Positions 32,189 to 43,038 of a stretch of DNA of 64,000 bases are shown in pieces (the first letter of the stretch is position 1; each line of letters starts with the position of its first letter). The notes beneath the pieces are model-generated. The model was not told the DNA's origin, made no database searches, and was given only the letters and a program-made list of their open reading frames with translations. Source of the stretch: Actinocatenispora sera (GTDB lineage: Bacteria > Actinomycetota > Actinomycetes > Mycobacteriales > Micromonosporaceae); assembly GCF_018324685.1 (NCBI RefSeq), contig NZ_AP023354.1, forward strand, positions 1,798,001 through 1,862,000, in the 5' to 3' direction. The translations under genes were made by a program, and so were the position numbers.

Positions 32189-32884
32189 TCAGGGGCCGTT
32201 CGGCTCCGGCCGGACGCCGTGCCCGGTGCGGGCCACCGACGAGACCGCCTGCGCGATCGACGCACCGCCGCCGACCAGCTCCAACGTCAATCCTGCGGTG
32301 TCCGGCTCGTCCAGCAGTGCGGCCAGCACCCAGGCCACGTCGTCCCGGGTCACCTCGCCCGGCTCGACCTCCGGCGCCAGCCGCACCCGCCCGGTACCGG
32401 GGTCGTCGGTGAGCCGGCCCGGTCGCAGGATGGTCAGCGCCAGGTCCTGCCGGTGCCGCAACTCCTCCTCGGCCTCGCCCTTGGCCCTCTGGTACGCGGC
32501 GAACACCTCGTCGGTGCCCGGCCGCGGTGGTGCGCCGGCGCCCATCGACGAGACCAGCAGGTACCGCTGGACGCCCGCCAGCCGGGCCGCGTCGGCGAGC
32601 AGGATCGCGCCGTTGCGGTCCATCGTCTGCTTGCGTTCGGCGCCGCTGCCCGCGCCTGCGCCGGCGGCGAACACCACCGCGTCGGCGTGCCGGACCTGCT
32701 CGGCCACCTGTTCCGGAGTCGCCGACTCCAGATCCAGCACGACCGGATGTGCGCCCAGCTCACGAAGTTCGTCGGCCTGGTCCGGATTGCGGATCAGGCC
32801 GACCACGGCCTCGGAACGCGCAACCAGTTGGCGCGTCAGTCGGAGTGCGATCTTCCCGTGCCCACCAGCCACAACCACCCGCAT
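32189..32884 (-). CDS. NAD(P)-binding atypical short-chain dehydrogenase
   Basis: 231 residues. MRVVVAGGHGKIALRLTRQLVARSEAVVGLIRNPDQADEL is the G-x-x-G-x-[IV] nucleotide-binding start of the SDR_a5/NAD(P)-binding family (YwnB or HSCARG-like), and VFAAGAGAGSGAERKQTMDRNGAILLADAARLAGVQRYLLVSSMGAG gives the rest of the Rossmann core. AAYQRAKGEAEEEL holds a Y-x-x-x-K pair. Such proteins are reductases or redox sensors; no substrate is evident. The start, ATG 32884, faces an AT-rich stretch at about 32895-32965 that should hold divergent promoters. Confidence 0.9.
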   Translation of the reverse strand: MRVVVAGGHGKIALRLTRQLVARSEAVVGLIRNPDQADELRELGAHPVVLDLESATPEQVAEQVRHADAVVFAAGAGAGSGAERKQTMDRNGAILLADAARLAGVQRYLLVSSMGAGAPPRPGTDEVFAAYQRAKGEAEEELRHRQDLALTILRPGRLTDDPGTGRVRLAPEVEPGEVTRDDVAWVLAALLDEPDTAGLTLELVGGGASIAQAVSSVARTGHGVRPEPNGP

Positions 32885-33157
32885 GTCCCCACCGTATTAC
32901 TGTCCGCACCTTGCGTGGTGCCGGCAAAACGAGTAATTAACGCAAATACGACGTGAGAGTTTTCATGTCACGGAACCTGCGCGCCGCAACGTGCCTGCAT
33001 GCGGTGAGTCGCCGATGGCGGTATGCGGGTGACGACTGCGCACCGCGAGCTGGCGGCCCCGGTGCGTACGGGTCTGCCCAAACGGTGTCGATCCGTGTTA
33101 CACAACCAAGCGTCCCGGCGAACCAACCACCCGAGAGACGCACCGAGGAGGCGAGTT

Positions 33158-33736
33158 GTGACCGATCCGAACGGTGGCGGCATCAACTCCGGAGACGATC
33201 CGGTGACCCACCGCCTGCCACTGCGCAACACCAGCACTCAGACCGCGTCCCGGCCGGGCACCGCCGACCCGTGGCGCACCGATGCGGACGAGGACAACCC
33301 GTTCGCCGGTACCGCGCTCGGCGGACTGCCGGAGCGCGGCAACACTCCGACCAACCCGTTCGGCAGCCCGGCGGCGGGCAGCCCGTCGTCGCTCGACCTC
33401 GACGACGACGAGCGGCGCAAGGCGCGTACCAGCTTTCCCATCACCATCGGCCTGATCTGCACCGTCGCCGGCGCGACCCTCGGCGTCACCGAGGTGCTGG
33501 CGCGGGTCGGCGCGGTCGTCGCCGCGTTCGGCATCCTGCTGTCGGTGATCGGCCTGATCAGCGCGCGGCGCGCGCACGTCGGCGGTCGGCTCGTGGCCGT
33601 ACTGTCGATCCTGATCGGCCTGGCCGGCATCGGCATCGCGGTCGTCGACCACTTCGGCACCTTCACCTGGCTCAACGCAGACCTGCCGAAGCACCTGGCG
33701 AACAAGATCGGCGACTACGTCCCGTTCCTGTCCTGA
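33158..33736 (+). CDS. Membrane protein with hydrophilic N-terminus
   Basis: 192 residues from GTG 33158 with a GAGGAGG site. The first 90 residues are polar and rich in Asn, Pro, Gly and Asp. Three hydrophobic segments follow: FPITIGLICTVAGATLGVTEVL, VGAVVAAFGILLSVIGLISA and LVAVLSILIGLAGIGIAVV, in the style of DUF4190-like small membrane proteins. The C-terminal 30 residues are outside the membrane. It lies 153 bases before the first mycosin gene on the same strand, so it may belong to the secretion apparatus, but this is only positional. The family is not recognised for certain. Confidence 0.75.
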   Translation: MTDPNGGGINSGDDPVTHRLPLRNTSTQTASRPGTADPWRTDADEDNPFAGTALGGLPERGNTPTNPFGSPAAGSPSSLDLDDDERRKARTSFPITIGLICTVAGATLGVTEVLARVGAVVAAFGILLSVIGLISARRAHVGGRLVAVLSILIGLAGIGIAVVDHFGTFTWLNADLPKHLANKIGDYVPFLS

Positions 33737-33889
33737 CTGTCCATAGTGGACACCTGCGGCGACGCCGCGGTGGGCTCGCCGGTACCGGCGGGCCCACCGG
33801 CGTCGCCGCTGCCGTACCGGGAGTCGGACGGTGCCCCCCAGCAGGCGCCGACCGCCCGCTTTGTTGCGGGCTCTAGGATCGCTCGGGTG

Positions 33890-35275
33890 ATGCCACGGCT
33901 ACCCGCAGCTTCGGACCGAACGGACCGTCGGCACCGGCCGGACCGCGGCGTCCGGCGCCGGGTGGGCGTGCCGTGGCGGCTGGCGGTCGCGGCGCTGACG
34001 ATGGCGGCGCTGGGTGCCCCGGTGGCCGCGCCGACCGGCGCCGACGCCGCCCCACAGTGCTCGCACGGCGACAGCGACAACCTCGACTACCAGCCCTGGG
34101 CGGTCAAGCGCATCGCCGCCGACCGGGCCTGGCCGATCAGCCAGGGCAGCGGTGTCACCGTCGCGGTGCTCGACTCCGGCGTCAACGCGCAGCACCGGCA
34201 GCTCGCCGGCCGGGTCGAGGCAGGCACCGACCTGGTCCGCGGCAAGGGGACCGCCGACACCGACTGCGCCGGGCACGGTTCGATGGTCGCCGGCATCATC
34301 GCCGGCAAGCGCGTCGACGGCTCCGGCTTCTACGGCGTGGCACCGGAAGCCACCATCCTGCCGATCCGGATCGCCGAGGACCTCGGCACGTTCGAGCACG
34401 GGTCGCCGCGCATCGCCGCCGCGATCCGGTACGCGGTGGACCACGACGCGACGGTCATCAACATGTCCCTGACCACCGAGGACAGCCCGCAACTGCGGTC
34501 CGCGGTCGGGTACGCGCACGAGCACGGCGTGGTCATGGTGGCCGCCACCGGCAACCAGGCCGACGACAAGCCCAGGTATCCGGCCGCGTATCCGGACGTC
34601 ATCGCGGTCGGCGGCATCGACTCGTCCGGTGGCCACGACAGCGAGTCGGTGACCGGCGACTGGGTCGACCTGGCCGCGCCGAGCACGGGCATCGTCGCGC
34701 CGGCCGGCATCGGCTCCGGCTACCTTTCCGAGAAGGGCACGAGTTTCGCGGCGCCGGTGGTGGCCGGCACCGCGGCGCTGATCCGCGCGTACCGGCCGGA
34801 GCTGACGCCGGACCAGGTGGCGACCCGGCTGGAGGCCACCGCCGACCACCCCGTCGACGGGCACAACGACGAGGTCGGCTACGGCGTGGTCAACCCGTAC
34901 CGGGCGCTCACCGAGGTGCTCGGCGAGCCGAACGGCGCCGCGACCGCCGCCGGTGGGGCGCTGCCCGCCGCGGCGAGCCGTACCGGCGCCGCGGACCCGG
35001 TCCGGACCGCGGCGCTGTGGGCGGCGGTCGGGCTGCTCGCCGTGGTGATCGCGCTGCTGCTCCTTGCCGTCGTCGTACCGGCCGGCCGGCGTCGCGGCTG
35101 GCGCCCCGGGCTGCGCGGCCGGCTGCCCGGGCCACGGTCGACCCGGCGCCGGCCCCCCGATTACGACCCGACCGCGCCGCCGCCGATCGAACCGGAACCG
35201 CCAGCCACCACCGCCGTACGGCTACCCGGCAGCGACAGCAGCGCCACCTTCACCGTCGACGTCCACCTCAACTGA
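33890..35275 (+). CDS. mycP: Mycosin-type subtilisin protease (copy 1)
   Basis: 461 residues from ATG 33890 (GTG 33887 in the same frame is possible). A signal sequence VPWRLAVAALTMAALGAPVAAPTGADA precedes the S8 protease: D95 in VAVLDSGVN, H129 in CAGHGSMVAG, S285 in GTSFAAPVVAG, and the oxyanion Asn N222 in AATGNQ. A C-terminal membrane helix (TAALWAAVGLLAVVIALLLLAVVV) and basic Pro-rich tail complete the mycosin layout. Mycosins are membrane-anchored proteases required for type VII secretion. It lies 15 kb from the other ESX genes and has a neighbour membrane protein, so it may serve a second system. Confidence 0.92.
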   Translation: MPRLPAASDRTDRRHRPDRGVRRRVGVPWRLAVAALTMAALGAPVAAPTGADAAPQCSHGDSDNLDYQPWAVKRIAADRAWPISQGSGVTVAVLDSGVNAQHRQLAGRVEAGTDLVRGKGTADTDCAGHGSMVAGIIAGKRVDGSGFYGVAPEATILPIRIAEDLGTFEHGSPRIAAAIRYAVDHDATVINMSLTTEDSPQLRSAVGYAHEHGVVMVAATGNQADDKPRYPAAYPDVIAVGGIDSSGGHDSESVTGDWVDLAAPSTGIVAPAGIGSGYLSEKGTSFAAPVVAGTAALIRAYRPELTPDQVATRLEATADHPVDGHNDEVGYGVVNPYRALTEVLGEPNGAATAAGGALPAAASRTGAADPVRTAALWAAVGLLAVVIALLLLAVVVPAGRRRGWRPGLRGRLPGPRSTRRRPPDYDPTAPPPIEPEPPATTAVRLPGSDSSATFTVDVHLN

Positions 35276-35347
35276 CCGGCGCGCGGCATCCGGCGCCGCA
35301 CCCGATCGGCGCGCGGTGTCAGAGGCCGCAGCTGACTGGATGCGGTG

Positions 35348-37456
35348 TCAGGGGGCCGTGGGTTCGTTGCGGAGGACGAGGACGGCGATGTCGTCGCGGG
35401 GCGGGTCGGCGGTGAACGACAGGACGGCGTCGGTCAGCTTGCCGGCGATCGTCGCCGCGGGCGCTCCCGCCAGGCCGCGCAGCTCGCGGCGCAACCGGTG
35501 GTGCCCGAACAGCGTGGTACCGCGGCGGCGTTCGGTCACCCCGTCGGTGAAGAACACCAGCGCATCGCCCGGCGCCAGCCGGAACTTCACCGGCGTCACC
35601 GTCACGTCGGGCAGCAGCCCGACCGCGGTCCCGCACTCGCCGACCTGTTCCGGGTTCGGCACCTCGCCGCCCTCGGGCCCGCCGCCGGGCCGCACCAAGA
35701 ACGGCTTGTCGTGGCCGGACAGGCAGAGCTCGATCTCCAGCGCACCGTCCGCGGCGCGGGCCACCACGGCCATCGCGAGGGTGCAGTACCGGTTGCCGTC
35801 GTGCTGGTCGAGGAGGGTCTGGTTGAGCAGCTCGACGATCCGGCCGAGCGGCCGGCCGTCCCGGACCAGTACCCGGATCACGTCCCGGACCACGCCGGTC
35901 AGCGCGGCGGCCTGGGCACCCTTGCCGCAGACGTCGCCGATGCACATCAGCCACTGGTCGCTGCCCAGCTCCAGCACGTCGTAGAAGTCGCCGCCGACGT
36001 CGGTGCCGGTGCTCGCCGGCTCGTACTCGGCGGCGAACGTGACGCCGTCCGCGGTCGGCAGCGCCGACGGCAGCAGCGCCCGCTGGAACGCCTGCGAGAC
36101 GTCGGCGCGTTCGGCGTGGATGCGTGCGTTCTCGATGGCGAGGGCGGCGCGGCGGGCGATGTCGGAGATGATCGTGACGTCGTCCGGCGCGTGCAGCCGG
36201 TCGGGCGGGCGGCCGACGGACAGGGTGCCGAGCACGCCGCCGCGCGCGATCAGCGGTACCGCGACGCCCTCGGCCGGCCGGGGCAGCGCGACGACGCCGT
36301 CGCCGTGTGCCGCCTCCGCCAGCCGGTCGGCGAGTTCCTCCTCGTCGCGGCCGGACAGCAGCCGGCGCAGCAGCGGCAGCGCGCCCTCGTCGGCGTGCGT
36401 GGACGCGGCGAGGCTCAGGTCGCCGAACTCGTCGAACACGTGCAGCGCGCACCACTCGCCGAGCCGCGGCACGACGAGCTGCGGAACCAGCGCGAGGGTC
36501 AGCTCCACGTCGAGCGACTGGGCCAGCAGCTCGCTCGCCTCGGCCAGGTAGGTCAGCCAGCTGCGCCGCGCCCGATCCATGTCGCGCAGGCGGTCGTTCT
36601 CGATCGCGATGGTCATCCGCTCCGCGGACAGCTGGGCCAGCGAGTGCCACGACTCGGTGAGCGGCGCGTCCGGCGCGGTGTGCAGCTCGATCCGGCCGGA
36701 CAGTGGCCGTGGCAGCGGCAGCGGCACCGACTCGGACGGTGCGGACTCGGTGGTCTCGGGCTCGGCCTCCGGGGCGGCGATGCCGTCCGGCGCCTCCACC
36801 ACCGGCAGCCCGGCGGTGCCCTGTCGGGCCACCATCCGCTGGCCGCGGCCGTCCGAGGCGTCCACGTACACCGCGCCGCCGGCCGCGCCGATCACCTCGC
36901 ACAGCCGCAGCAGCAGCTCGGACAGCAGCTGCGGCAGGGTCAGCCGCTGCCGCAGGTCCTCCGGTACGTGGACGAGCCAGACCAGCGCGTCGGCCGGGCC
37001 GGTGGCGGCCGCCTCCGGCGACTCGGGCCGCGGCCGGGTGGGCTGCCCGTACCGGGTGCGGGCCGGTGGGCCGCCGCGCTCCAGCCGGAACCAGACACCC
37101 TTGCCGGTCGGGTCGTGGGTGGTGCCCCAGGAGGTGGCGAACTGGTCGACGAGCAGCAGGCCACGGCCGTGCTCGGCGGTCTCGTCCGGGGTGAGCAGGT
37201 TCGTCTCGATCGGCCCGCCGCGGTAGTCGGTGACCGTGACGGTGACGCCGCGCTCGTCCGCGGCGATGTCGACGTCGAGGTCGGTACCGGCGTGCACCAC
37301 ACCGTTGGTCGACAGCTCGGTGGTCAGCAGCAGCGCCTCGTCGAGCAGGTCGCTCTGGCCGGATTCGACGAGCACCTCGCGCACGGCGGCCCGGGCCGCC
37401 GCCGGTGACCGGTAGTCGGCGGGCAGCCGTAGCCGGCGATGCACCGCAGTGGTCAC
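35348..37456 (-). CDS. SpoIIE-type PP2C phosphatase with HATPase and GAF domains
   Basis: 702 residues from GTG 37456 with a GGGAGG site. Residues about 10-130 are a RsbW/SpoIIAB-like ATPase (VLLTTELSTNGVVHAGTDLDV, ERGVTVTVTDYRGG, EHGRGLLLVDQF). Then two GAF-like regions (about 150-250 and 310-470). The SpoIIE/RsbU phosphatase fills the last 230 residues with metal-binding Asp in VGGDFYDVLELG, CIGDVCGKGAQAAALTG and FFTDGVTERRRG. Such proteins dephosphorylate anti-anti-sigma factors and switch on stress sigma factors, while the ATPase may phosphorylate them. It is divergent from the HAMP-array kinase, which is likely part of the same circuit. Confidence 0.93.
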   Translation of the reverse strand: MTTAVHRRLRLPADYRSPAAARAAVREVLVESGQSDLLDEALLLTTELSTNGVVHAGTDLDVDIAADERGVTVTVTDYRGGPIETNLLTPDETAEHGRGLLLVDQFATSWGTTHDPTGKGVWFRLERGGPPARTRYGQPTRPRPESPEAAATGPADALVWLVHVPEDLRQRLTLPQLLSELLLRLCEVIGAAGGAVYVDASDGRGQRMVARQGTAGLPVVEAPDGIAAPEAEPETTESAPSESVPLPLPRPLSGRIELHTAPDAPLTESWHSLAQLSAERMTIAIENDRLRDMDRARRSWLTYLAEASELLAQSLDVELTLALVPQLVVPRLGEWCALHVFDEFGDLSLAASTHADEGALPLLRRLLSGRDEEELADRLAEAAHGDGVVALPRPAEGVAVPLIARGGVLGTLSVGRPPDRLHAPDDVTIISDIARRAALAIENARIHAERADVSQAFQRALLPSALPTADGVTFAAEYEPASTGTDVGGDFYDVLELGSDQWLMCIGDVCGKGAQAAALTGVVRDVIRVLVRDGRPLGRIVELLNQTLLDQHDGNRYCTLAMAVVARAADGALEIELCLSGHDKPFLVRPGGGPEGGEVPNPEQVGECGTAVGLLPDVTVTPVKFRLAPGDALVFFTDGVTERRRGTTLFGHHRLRRELRGLAGAPAATIAGKLTDAVLSFTADPPRDDIAVLVLRNEPTAP

Positions 37457-37839
37457 CCCACCTCCCGTTTCCCCGGTTCGTACCGGGAGTCGACACCGGC
37501 GCGCCGGCACCCGCAGTCACCGCACTTTCGGTGCGATGTAGGCATCTGCGGTGCATTGTCCGGCACCGGCGTCGCCGCGGCCCTGTCACACGATACCGAG
37601 CGCCGGCGGGAACCGGTGACCGTCGGCTGCCGGCCCGTTGCGGTTGTGGCAGACTGCAAATTCCTGGGCGAAGAATGTACCTGTTTGCTTTTGGTGCCCG
37701 AAAGGTCGGGCGGGTCGTGCGGTTGACTGGGCCAGAACCCTACCGCTGATCGTGTCGCTACGGCCTGTGCACGTAGCCACGTCCAGCCGTAGGGTTTCGT
37801 ACGACGTGGCCGACGTCCGCGAGGAGCAGTGAGCGAGCA
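37457..37839. other. Gene-free divergent promoter region
   Basis: It separates the SpoIIE-type gene from the HAMP-array kinase. An AT-richer patch at about 37640-37700 probably holds promoters. A tight hairpin GCCCGA-AAGG-TCGGGC lies at 37696-37711, and CTACGGC (about 37757-37763) with GCCGTAG (37785-37791) can pair over a 21-nt loop, both in the leader of the kinase. No coding frame is convincing and no known riboswitch was recognised. Confidence 0.4.
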
Positions 37840-40800
37840 ATGACGACGGTGGACAGGACGGACGCGCCGACCGGCGGTCCGGTCGAGGGTACGGCCGCCG
37901 AGGCGGTTCTGGTGGAGCTGGCGGAGGCGCTCAGCCGGTTCCGCCAGGGCGACTTCAACGTCCGGTTGACCCGCCGCAACGGGCTGGCCGGCGATGTCGC
38001 CGACCGGTTCAACGACGTGGTGGCCGTGCACCGGCGGTCGACCCGGGAGGTCCGCCGGATCTGCCGGGTGGTCGGCCGGGAGGGCCGGCTGGCCGAACGG
38101 CTCGACCAGGAGGCGCTGGAGGGCGGCTGGCAGGAGACCGCCGGCTCGATCAACGAGGTCATCGACGACCTCGTGCGGCCGAACCGCGAGTTCGCCCGGG
38201 TGATCGAGGCGGTCGCGGCCGGTGACCTGTCCCAGCGCTCGGAGCTGACCATCGACGACCGGCCGCTGAAGGGCGAGTTCTCCCGCATCGGGCAGAACGT
38301 CAACGCGATGGTCGACCAGCTCTCCACGTTCACCGCCGAGGTGACCCGGGTGGCCCGCGAGGTCGGTACCGAGGGGAAGCTCGGCGGCCAGGCGGACGTG
38401 CGGGGAGCGTCGGGTACCTGGCGGGACCTGACCGACTCGGTCAACCTGATGGCGTCGAACCTGACCAACCAGGTCCGGTCGATCTCCCAGGCGGCGACCG
38501 CCATCGCGCAGGGCGACCTGTCCCGCAAGATCACCGTCGGCGCCAAGGGCGAGGTCGCCGAGCTGGCCGACACGATCAACTCGCTGACCGACACGCTCCG
38601 GGTGTTCGCCGAGGAGGTGACCCGGGTGGCCCGCGAGGTCGGTACCGAGGGGAAGCTCGGCGGCCAGGCGGACGTGCGCGGCGCCTCCGGTACCTGGCGG
38701 GACCTGACCGACAACGTGAACTCGATGGCCGCCAACCTGACCGCGCAGGTGCGGAACATCGCGTCGGTGTCCACCGCGGTCGCCCGCGGCGACCTGTCGC
38801 AGAAGATCACCGTCAACGCGCAGGGCGAGATCCTGGAACTGAAGTCGACCGTGAACACGATGGTCGACCAGCTGTCGTCGTTCGCCGACGAGGTCACCCG
38901 GGTCGCCCGCGAGGTCGGTACGGAGGGGAAGCTGGGCGGTCAGGCCCGGGTCTCCGGCGTCTCCGGTACCTGGCGGCACCTGACCGACAACGTCAACTCG
39001 ATGGCCGGCAACCTCACCTCGCAGGTCCGCAACATCGCCCAGGTGTCCACGGCCGTCGCGAAGGGCGACCTGTCGCAGAAGATCACCGTGGATGCGCAGG
39101 GCGAGATCCTGGAACTGAAGAACACGGTGAACACGATGGTCGACCAGCTGTCGTCGTTCGCCGACGAGGTCACCCGGGTCGCCCGCGAGGTCGGTACCGA
39201 GGGGAACCTGGGCGGCCAGGCCGACGTGCACGGCGTGTCGGGTACCTGGAAGGACCTGACCGACAACGTCAACTCGATGGCGTCCAACCTGACCTCGCAG
39301 GTCCGCAACATCGCGCAGGTGTCGACCGCGGTCGCCGACGGTGACCTGTCGCAGAAGATCACCGTGGATGCGCAGGGCGAGATCCTGCAGCTGAAGAACA
39401 CGGTGAACACGATGGTGGACCAGCTGTCGTCGTTCGCCGACGAGGTCACCCGGGTGGCCCGCGAGGTCGGTACGGAGGGGAAGCTGGGCGGTCAGGCCCG
39501 GGTCTCGGGCGTGTCGGGTACCTGGCGGGACCTGACCGACAACGTGAACTCGATGGCCGGCAACCTGACGGCACAGGTGCGCAACATCGCGCAGGTGTCG
39601 ACCGCGGTGGCCAAGGGTGACCTGTCGCAGAAGATCACGGTCGATGCGCAGGGCGAGATCCTGGAACTGAAGAACACGGTGAACACGATGGTCGACCAGC
39701 TGTCGTCGTTCGCCGACGAGGTGACGCGGGTGGCCCGCGAGGTCGGTACGGAAGGCAACCTGGGCGGCCAGGCGCGGGTCGCCGGCGTCTCCGGTACCTG
39801 GCAGGACCTGACCAACAACGTGAACTCGATGGCGTCGAACCTGACCTCCCAGGTCCGCAACATCGCCTCGGTCACCACCGCGGTCGCCAAGGGCGACCTG
39901 TCGCAGAAGATCACCGTGGATGCGCAGGGCGAGATCCTGCAGCTGAAGAACACGGTGAACACGATGGTGGACCAGCTGTCGTCGTTCGCCGACGAGGTCA
40001 CCCGGGTCGCCCGCGAGGTTGGTACCGAGGGGAAGCTGGGCGGTCAGGCGCACGTCAAGGGCGTCTCCGGCACCTGGCAGGACCTGACCGAGAACGTCAA
40101 CCAGCTGGCGTCGACGCTGACCACCCAGCTGCGCGCGATCGCCGAGGTGTCCACCGCAGTGACCCGCGGCGACCTGACCCGTACCGTCGCGGTCGCGGCG
40201 ATGGGCGAGGTCGCGGAGCTGAAGGACAACATCAACCAGATGATCGTCACGCTCCGCGACACCACCAAGAAGAACGCCGAGCAGGACTGGATGAACTCCA
40301 ATCTGGCCCGGGTCTCGGCGCTGCTGCAGGGTCAGCGGGACATCGGCGAGGTCTGCCGGATGATCATGAACGAGGTGACTCCGCTGGTCAACGCGCAGGT
40401 CGGCGCGTTCTTCATGTACGACCGGGAGGAGGCCGGGGTGCCCCGGCTGCGGCTGGTCTCCTCGTACGGCTACGTCTCGCCCGGCACCGAGGTGGTGTTC
40501 GCGCCGGGGGAGGGGCTGGTCGGCCAGGCGGTGCTGTCGCGCCGCACCATCCGCATCACCGGTACGCCGGAGGGCTACCTCACCGTGCGCTCCGGGCTCG
40601 GTACCGCGCCGCCGTCCGACGTGGTGGTGCTGCCGGTGATCTTCGAGGGCGAACCGCTGGGTGTCATCGAGTTCGCCTCGTTCGGTACGTTCTCCGGGCT
40701 GCACCTGACGTTCCTCGACCGGCTGGTCACCACGATCGCGATCGCGCTGAACACGATCCTGGCCAACCGGCGTACCGAGGAGCTGCTGACGCAGTCGCAG

Positions 40801-42267
40801 CGGCTGGCCCGGGAGATGCAGGACCAGTCGAACGAGCTGCAGCGCACCAACCTGGAACTGGAGGAGAAGGCGACCGCGCTCGCCGAGCAGAAGCAGAACA
40901 TCGAGGTCAAGAACCGCGAGATCGAGATGGCGCGGTTGGGCCTGGAGGAGAAGGCGCAGCAGCTCGCGCGGGCCTCGCAGTACAAGTCGGAGTTCCTGGC
41001 GAACATGAGCCACGAGCTGCGGACCCCGCTGAACAGCCTGCTGCTGCTGGCGCGGATGCTCGCCGACAACCCGGAGCGCAACCTGTCGGACAAGCAGATC
41101 GACTTCGCCCGGACGATCCACAGCTCCGGCTCGGAACTGCTGGTGCTGATCAACGACATCCTCGACCTGTCCAAGGTGGAGGCCGGCCGGATGGACGTGC
41201 AGCCGGCCGAGGTCCCGGTCGACGAGATCACCGGGTACGTGCGGCAGGCGTTCCAGCCGCAGGTCAACGAGAAGAAGCTGCGGCTGTCGGTGTCGGTGGC
41301 CGACGGCGTGCCGGACCGGCTGATCACCGACGCCCAGCGGTTGCAGCAGATCCTGCGCAACCTGTTCTCCAACGCGGTGAAGTTCACCGAGCCGGGCGGC
41401 AAGGTGTCGCTGCGGGTCGAGCCGACGCCGGCCGACACCCGGTTCGGCGTCGCCTCGCTCGATGACGCCGAGCAGACCGTGTCGTTCGCGGTGTCCGACA
41501 CCGGCATCGGCATCCCGGAGGACAAGCTGCAGCTCATCTTCGACGCGTTCCAGCAGGCAGACGGCACCACCAGCCGCAAGTACGGCGGGACCGGTCTCGG
41601 CCTGTCGATCAGCCGGGAGGCGGCGAAGCTGCTCGGTGGCATGATCACGGTGCGCAGCGAGCCGGGCGAGGGCAGCACGTTCACCCTGACCATCCCGGCG
41701 GTACTGCCGGCCGAGACCGCCGCGGCGCTGTCGTCCCGGCCGTCCGAGCCGTGGAAGCCGGTGTCGGTGCAGGAGGCGGCGAAGGCGCTGGTACCGATCG
41801 TGGCGCCGCCGGCGGAGCGGCATGCCGAGACCGAGGCCACCGCCGGTACCGACGCCGAACGGGGTGCGGCACCGGACCTGTCCGGCATCCGGGTGCTCAT
41901 CGTCGACGACGACATCCGCAACGTGTACGCGCTGTCCAGCGCGCTCGAGATGCACGGGATGACGGTGCTGTACGCCGACAACGGCAGCGACGGGATCCAG
42001 AAGCTGGCCGACGAGGCACCGGTCGACATCGTGCTGATGGACGCGATGATGCCGGAGATGGACGGCTACGAGACGACGCAGCTGATCCGGCAGAAGCCCG
42101 AGTTCGCCGACCTGCCGATCGTGTTCCTGACCGCGAAGGCGATGCCGGGCGACCGGGACAAGAGCCTGGAGGCCGGCGCTTCGGACTACATCGCCAAGCC
42201 GGTCGATCTGGACGAGCTGCTCGACCTGATGGCGTCCTGGCTGCCCAACCGGGACGCGGCGGAATGA
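37840..42267 (+). CDS. HAMP-array hybrid histidine kinase (group III/Nik1-like)
   Basis: 1475 residues without membrane spans, so cytosolic. Residues 1-165 hold degenerate HAMP-like helices; seven near-identical 92-residue units (each with [12 protein letters not shown] and [15 protein letters not shown], i.e. paired HAMP modules) run from 168 to 811. Then GAF (about 830-985), a coiled coil, HisKA with [20 protein letters not shown] (His at 1058), HATPase with [27 protein letters not shown] and [12 protein letters not shown], and a receiver with acceptor Asp 1401 in [13 protein letters not shown] and Lys in YIAKPVD. Fungal Nik1 kinases and Streptomyces homologues use such arrays to sense osmotic or envelope stress. 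It is followed by a stand-alone receiver gene. Confidence 0.95.
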   Translation: MTTVDRTDAPTGGPVEGTAAEAVLVELAEALSRFRQGDFNVRLTRRNGLAGDVADRFNDVVAVHRRSTREVRRICRVVGREGRLAERLDQEALEGGWQETAGSINEVIDDLVRPNREFARVIEAVAAGDLSQRSELTIDDRPLKGEFSRIGQNVNAMVDQLSTFTAEVTRVAREVGTEGKLGGQADVRGASGTWRDLTDSVNLMASNLTNQVRSISQAATAIAQGDLSRKITVGAKGEVAELADTINSLTDTLRVFAEEVTRVAREVGTEGKLGGQADVRGASGTWRDLTDNVNSMAANLTAQVRNIASVSTAVARGDLSQKITVNAQGEILELKSTVNTMVDQLSSFADEVTRVAREVGTEGKLGGQARVSGVSGTWRHLTDNVNSMAGNLTSQVRNIAQVSTAVAKGDLSQKITVDAQGEILELKNTVNTMVDQLSSFADEVTRVAREVGTEGNLGGQADVHGVSGTWKDLTDNVNSMASNLTSQVRNIAQVSTAVADGDLSQKITVDAQGEILQLKNTVNTMVDQLSSFADEVTRVAREVGTEGKLGGQARVSGVSGTWRDLTDNVNSMAGNLTAQVRNIAQVSTAVAKGDLSQKITVDAQGEILELKNTVNTMVDQLSSFADEVTRVAREVGTEGNLGGQARVAGVSGTWQDLTNNVNSMASNLTSQVRNIASVTTAVAKGDLSQKITVDAQGEILQLKNTVNTMVDQLSSFADEVTRVAREVGTEGKLGGQAHVKGVSGTWQDLTENVNQLASTLTTQLRAIAEVSTAVTRGDLTRTVAVAAMGEVAELKDNINQMIVTLRDTTKKNAEQDWMNSNLARVSALLQGQRDIGEVCRMIMNEVTPLVNAQVGAFFMYDREEAGVPRLRLVSSYGYVSPGTEVVFAPGEGLVGQAVLSRRTIRITGTPEGYLTVRSGLGTAPPSDVVVLPVIFEGEPLGVIEFASFGTFSGLHLTFLDRLVTTIAIALNTILANRRTEELLTQSQRLAREMQDQSNELQRTNLELEEKATALAEQKQNIEVKNREIEMARLGLEEKAQQLARASQYKSEFLANMSHELRTPLNSLLLLARMLADNPERNLSDKQIDFARTIHSSGSELLVLINDILDLSKVEAGRMDVQPAEVPVDEITGYVRQAFQPQVNEKKLRLSVSVADGVPDRLITDAQRLQQILRNLFSNAVKFTEPGGKVSLRVEPTPADTRFGVASLDDAEQTVSFAVSDTGIGIPEDKLQLIFDAFQQADGTTSRKYGGTGLGLSISREAAKLLGGMITVRSEPGEGSTFTLTIPAVLPAETAAALSSRPSEPWKPVSVQEAAKALVPIVAPPAERHAETEATAGTDAERGAAPDLSGIRVLIVDDDIRNVYALSSALEMHGMTVLYADNGSDGIQKLADEAPVDIVLMDAMMPEMDGYETTQLIRQKPEFADLPIVFLTAKAMPGDRDKSLEAGASDYIAKPVDLDELLDLMASWLPNRDAAE
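38341..40272 (+). repeat. Seven 276-bp in-frame repeats encoding paired HAMP modules
   Basis: Units begin at 38341, 38617, 38893, 39169, 39445, 39721 and 39997, exactly 276 bases (92 codons) apart. The four central units are nearly identical at the DNA level; the first and last diverge. Equal spacing and high identity point to recent duplication or gene conversion among units. Confidence 0.92.
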
Positions 42268-42364
42268 CCCACCGGCCCGTTGGCGCCGCCGACGGGCAGG
42301 GCGAGAATGGTCACGGGGGAGACCGGCTCGGATCGGCCGTGCGATGGGGAAGGGAAACGCATAC

Positions 42365-42925
42365 ATGACAGCACCGCGACGCGCCCGGGTACTGATGGTC
42401 GACGACCGGCGGGAGAACCTGGTCGCGCTGGAGGCGATCCTGCAGGGGATGCCGGTCGATCCGATCGCTGTGGGCAGTGGCGAGGAGGCGCTGAAGCGGC
42501 TGCTCAGCGAGGACTTCGCGGTGATCCTGCTGGACGCGCAGATGCCCGGGATGGACGGCTTCGAGACGGCCGGCCACATCAAGCAGCGGGAGCGCACCCG
42601 GCACGTACCGATCATCTTCCTCACCGCGGTCGACCGGGACGCGCACCTCGCGTTCCGCGGCTACGCGGCCGGTGCGGTGGACTACATCACCAAGCCGTTC
42701 GACCCGTGGGTGTTGCGCGCCAAGGTTTCCGTCTTCGTCGAGCTGTGGCTGAAGAACCAGCAGCTGGCCGAGCAGACCGCGACCGCGAAGGCCCGCGAGG
42801 CCGAGCAGCGCTCGCTGGTGTCCATCATGGACAGAGCGGCGGACGTGCTGCGCGGCAACGACGGCTCGGCCGCGTCCGAGGCGCTCGCCATCCTCGGCGA
42901 GGCCGACGAGGTCCTCGACCGCTGA
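42365..42925 (+). CDS. Stand-alone receiver-domain response regulator
   Basis: 186 residues from ATG 42365, preceded by GAAGGGAAACG. The receiver is complete: VLMVDDRRENLVALEAIL, acceptor D57 in VILLDAQMPGMDGFE, FLTAVDRD and DYITKPFDPWVLRAKVSVF. A C-terminal helix of about 60 residues (LWLKNQQLAEQTATAKAREAEQ) could be a coiled coil; no output domain is present. It lies 98 bases after the HAMP-array kinase and is likely its phosphate acceptor, possibly linking to the SpoIIE-type phosphatase. A start at 42344 adds seven residues but is less well placed. Confidence 0.9.
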   Translation: MTAPRRARVLMVDDRRENLVALEAILQGMPVDPIAVGSGEEALKRLLSEDFAVILLDAQMPGMDGFETAGHIKQRERTRHVPIIFLTAVDRDAHLAFRGYAAGAVDYITKPFDPWVLRAKVSVFVELWLKNQQLAEQTATAKAREAEQRSLVSIMDRAADVLRGNDGSAASEALAILGEADEVLDR

Positions 42926-43038
42926 CCGACCAGGTCCCGCGCCCCGGAGATTTCTCCGGGGCGGCTCCGGGTGCAACCCGGATCCGCCCCCAACGCCCGA
43001 TCCGTAGCGTGAGGGTGACTTCGAGGCGGGGAGAAACG

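Noticed and set aside
37453-42624. A 1723-codon open frame on the minus strand opposite the HAMP-array kinase
   Set aside because: It mirrors the 276-bp repeats of a gene with intact kinase motifs, is His/Arg/Val-rich as expected of an antisense shadow in high-GC DNA, and has no recognisable domain.
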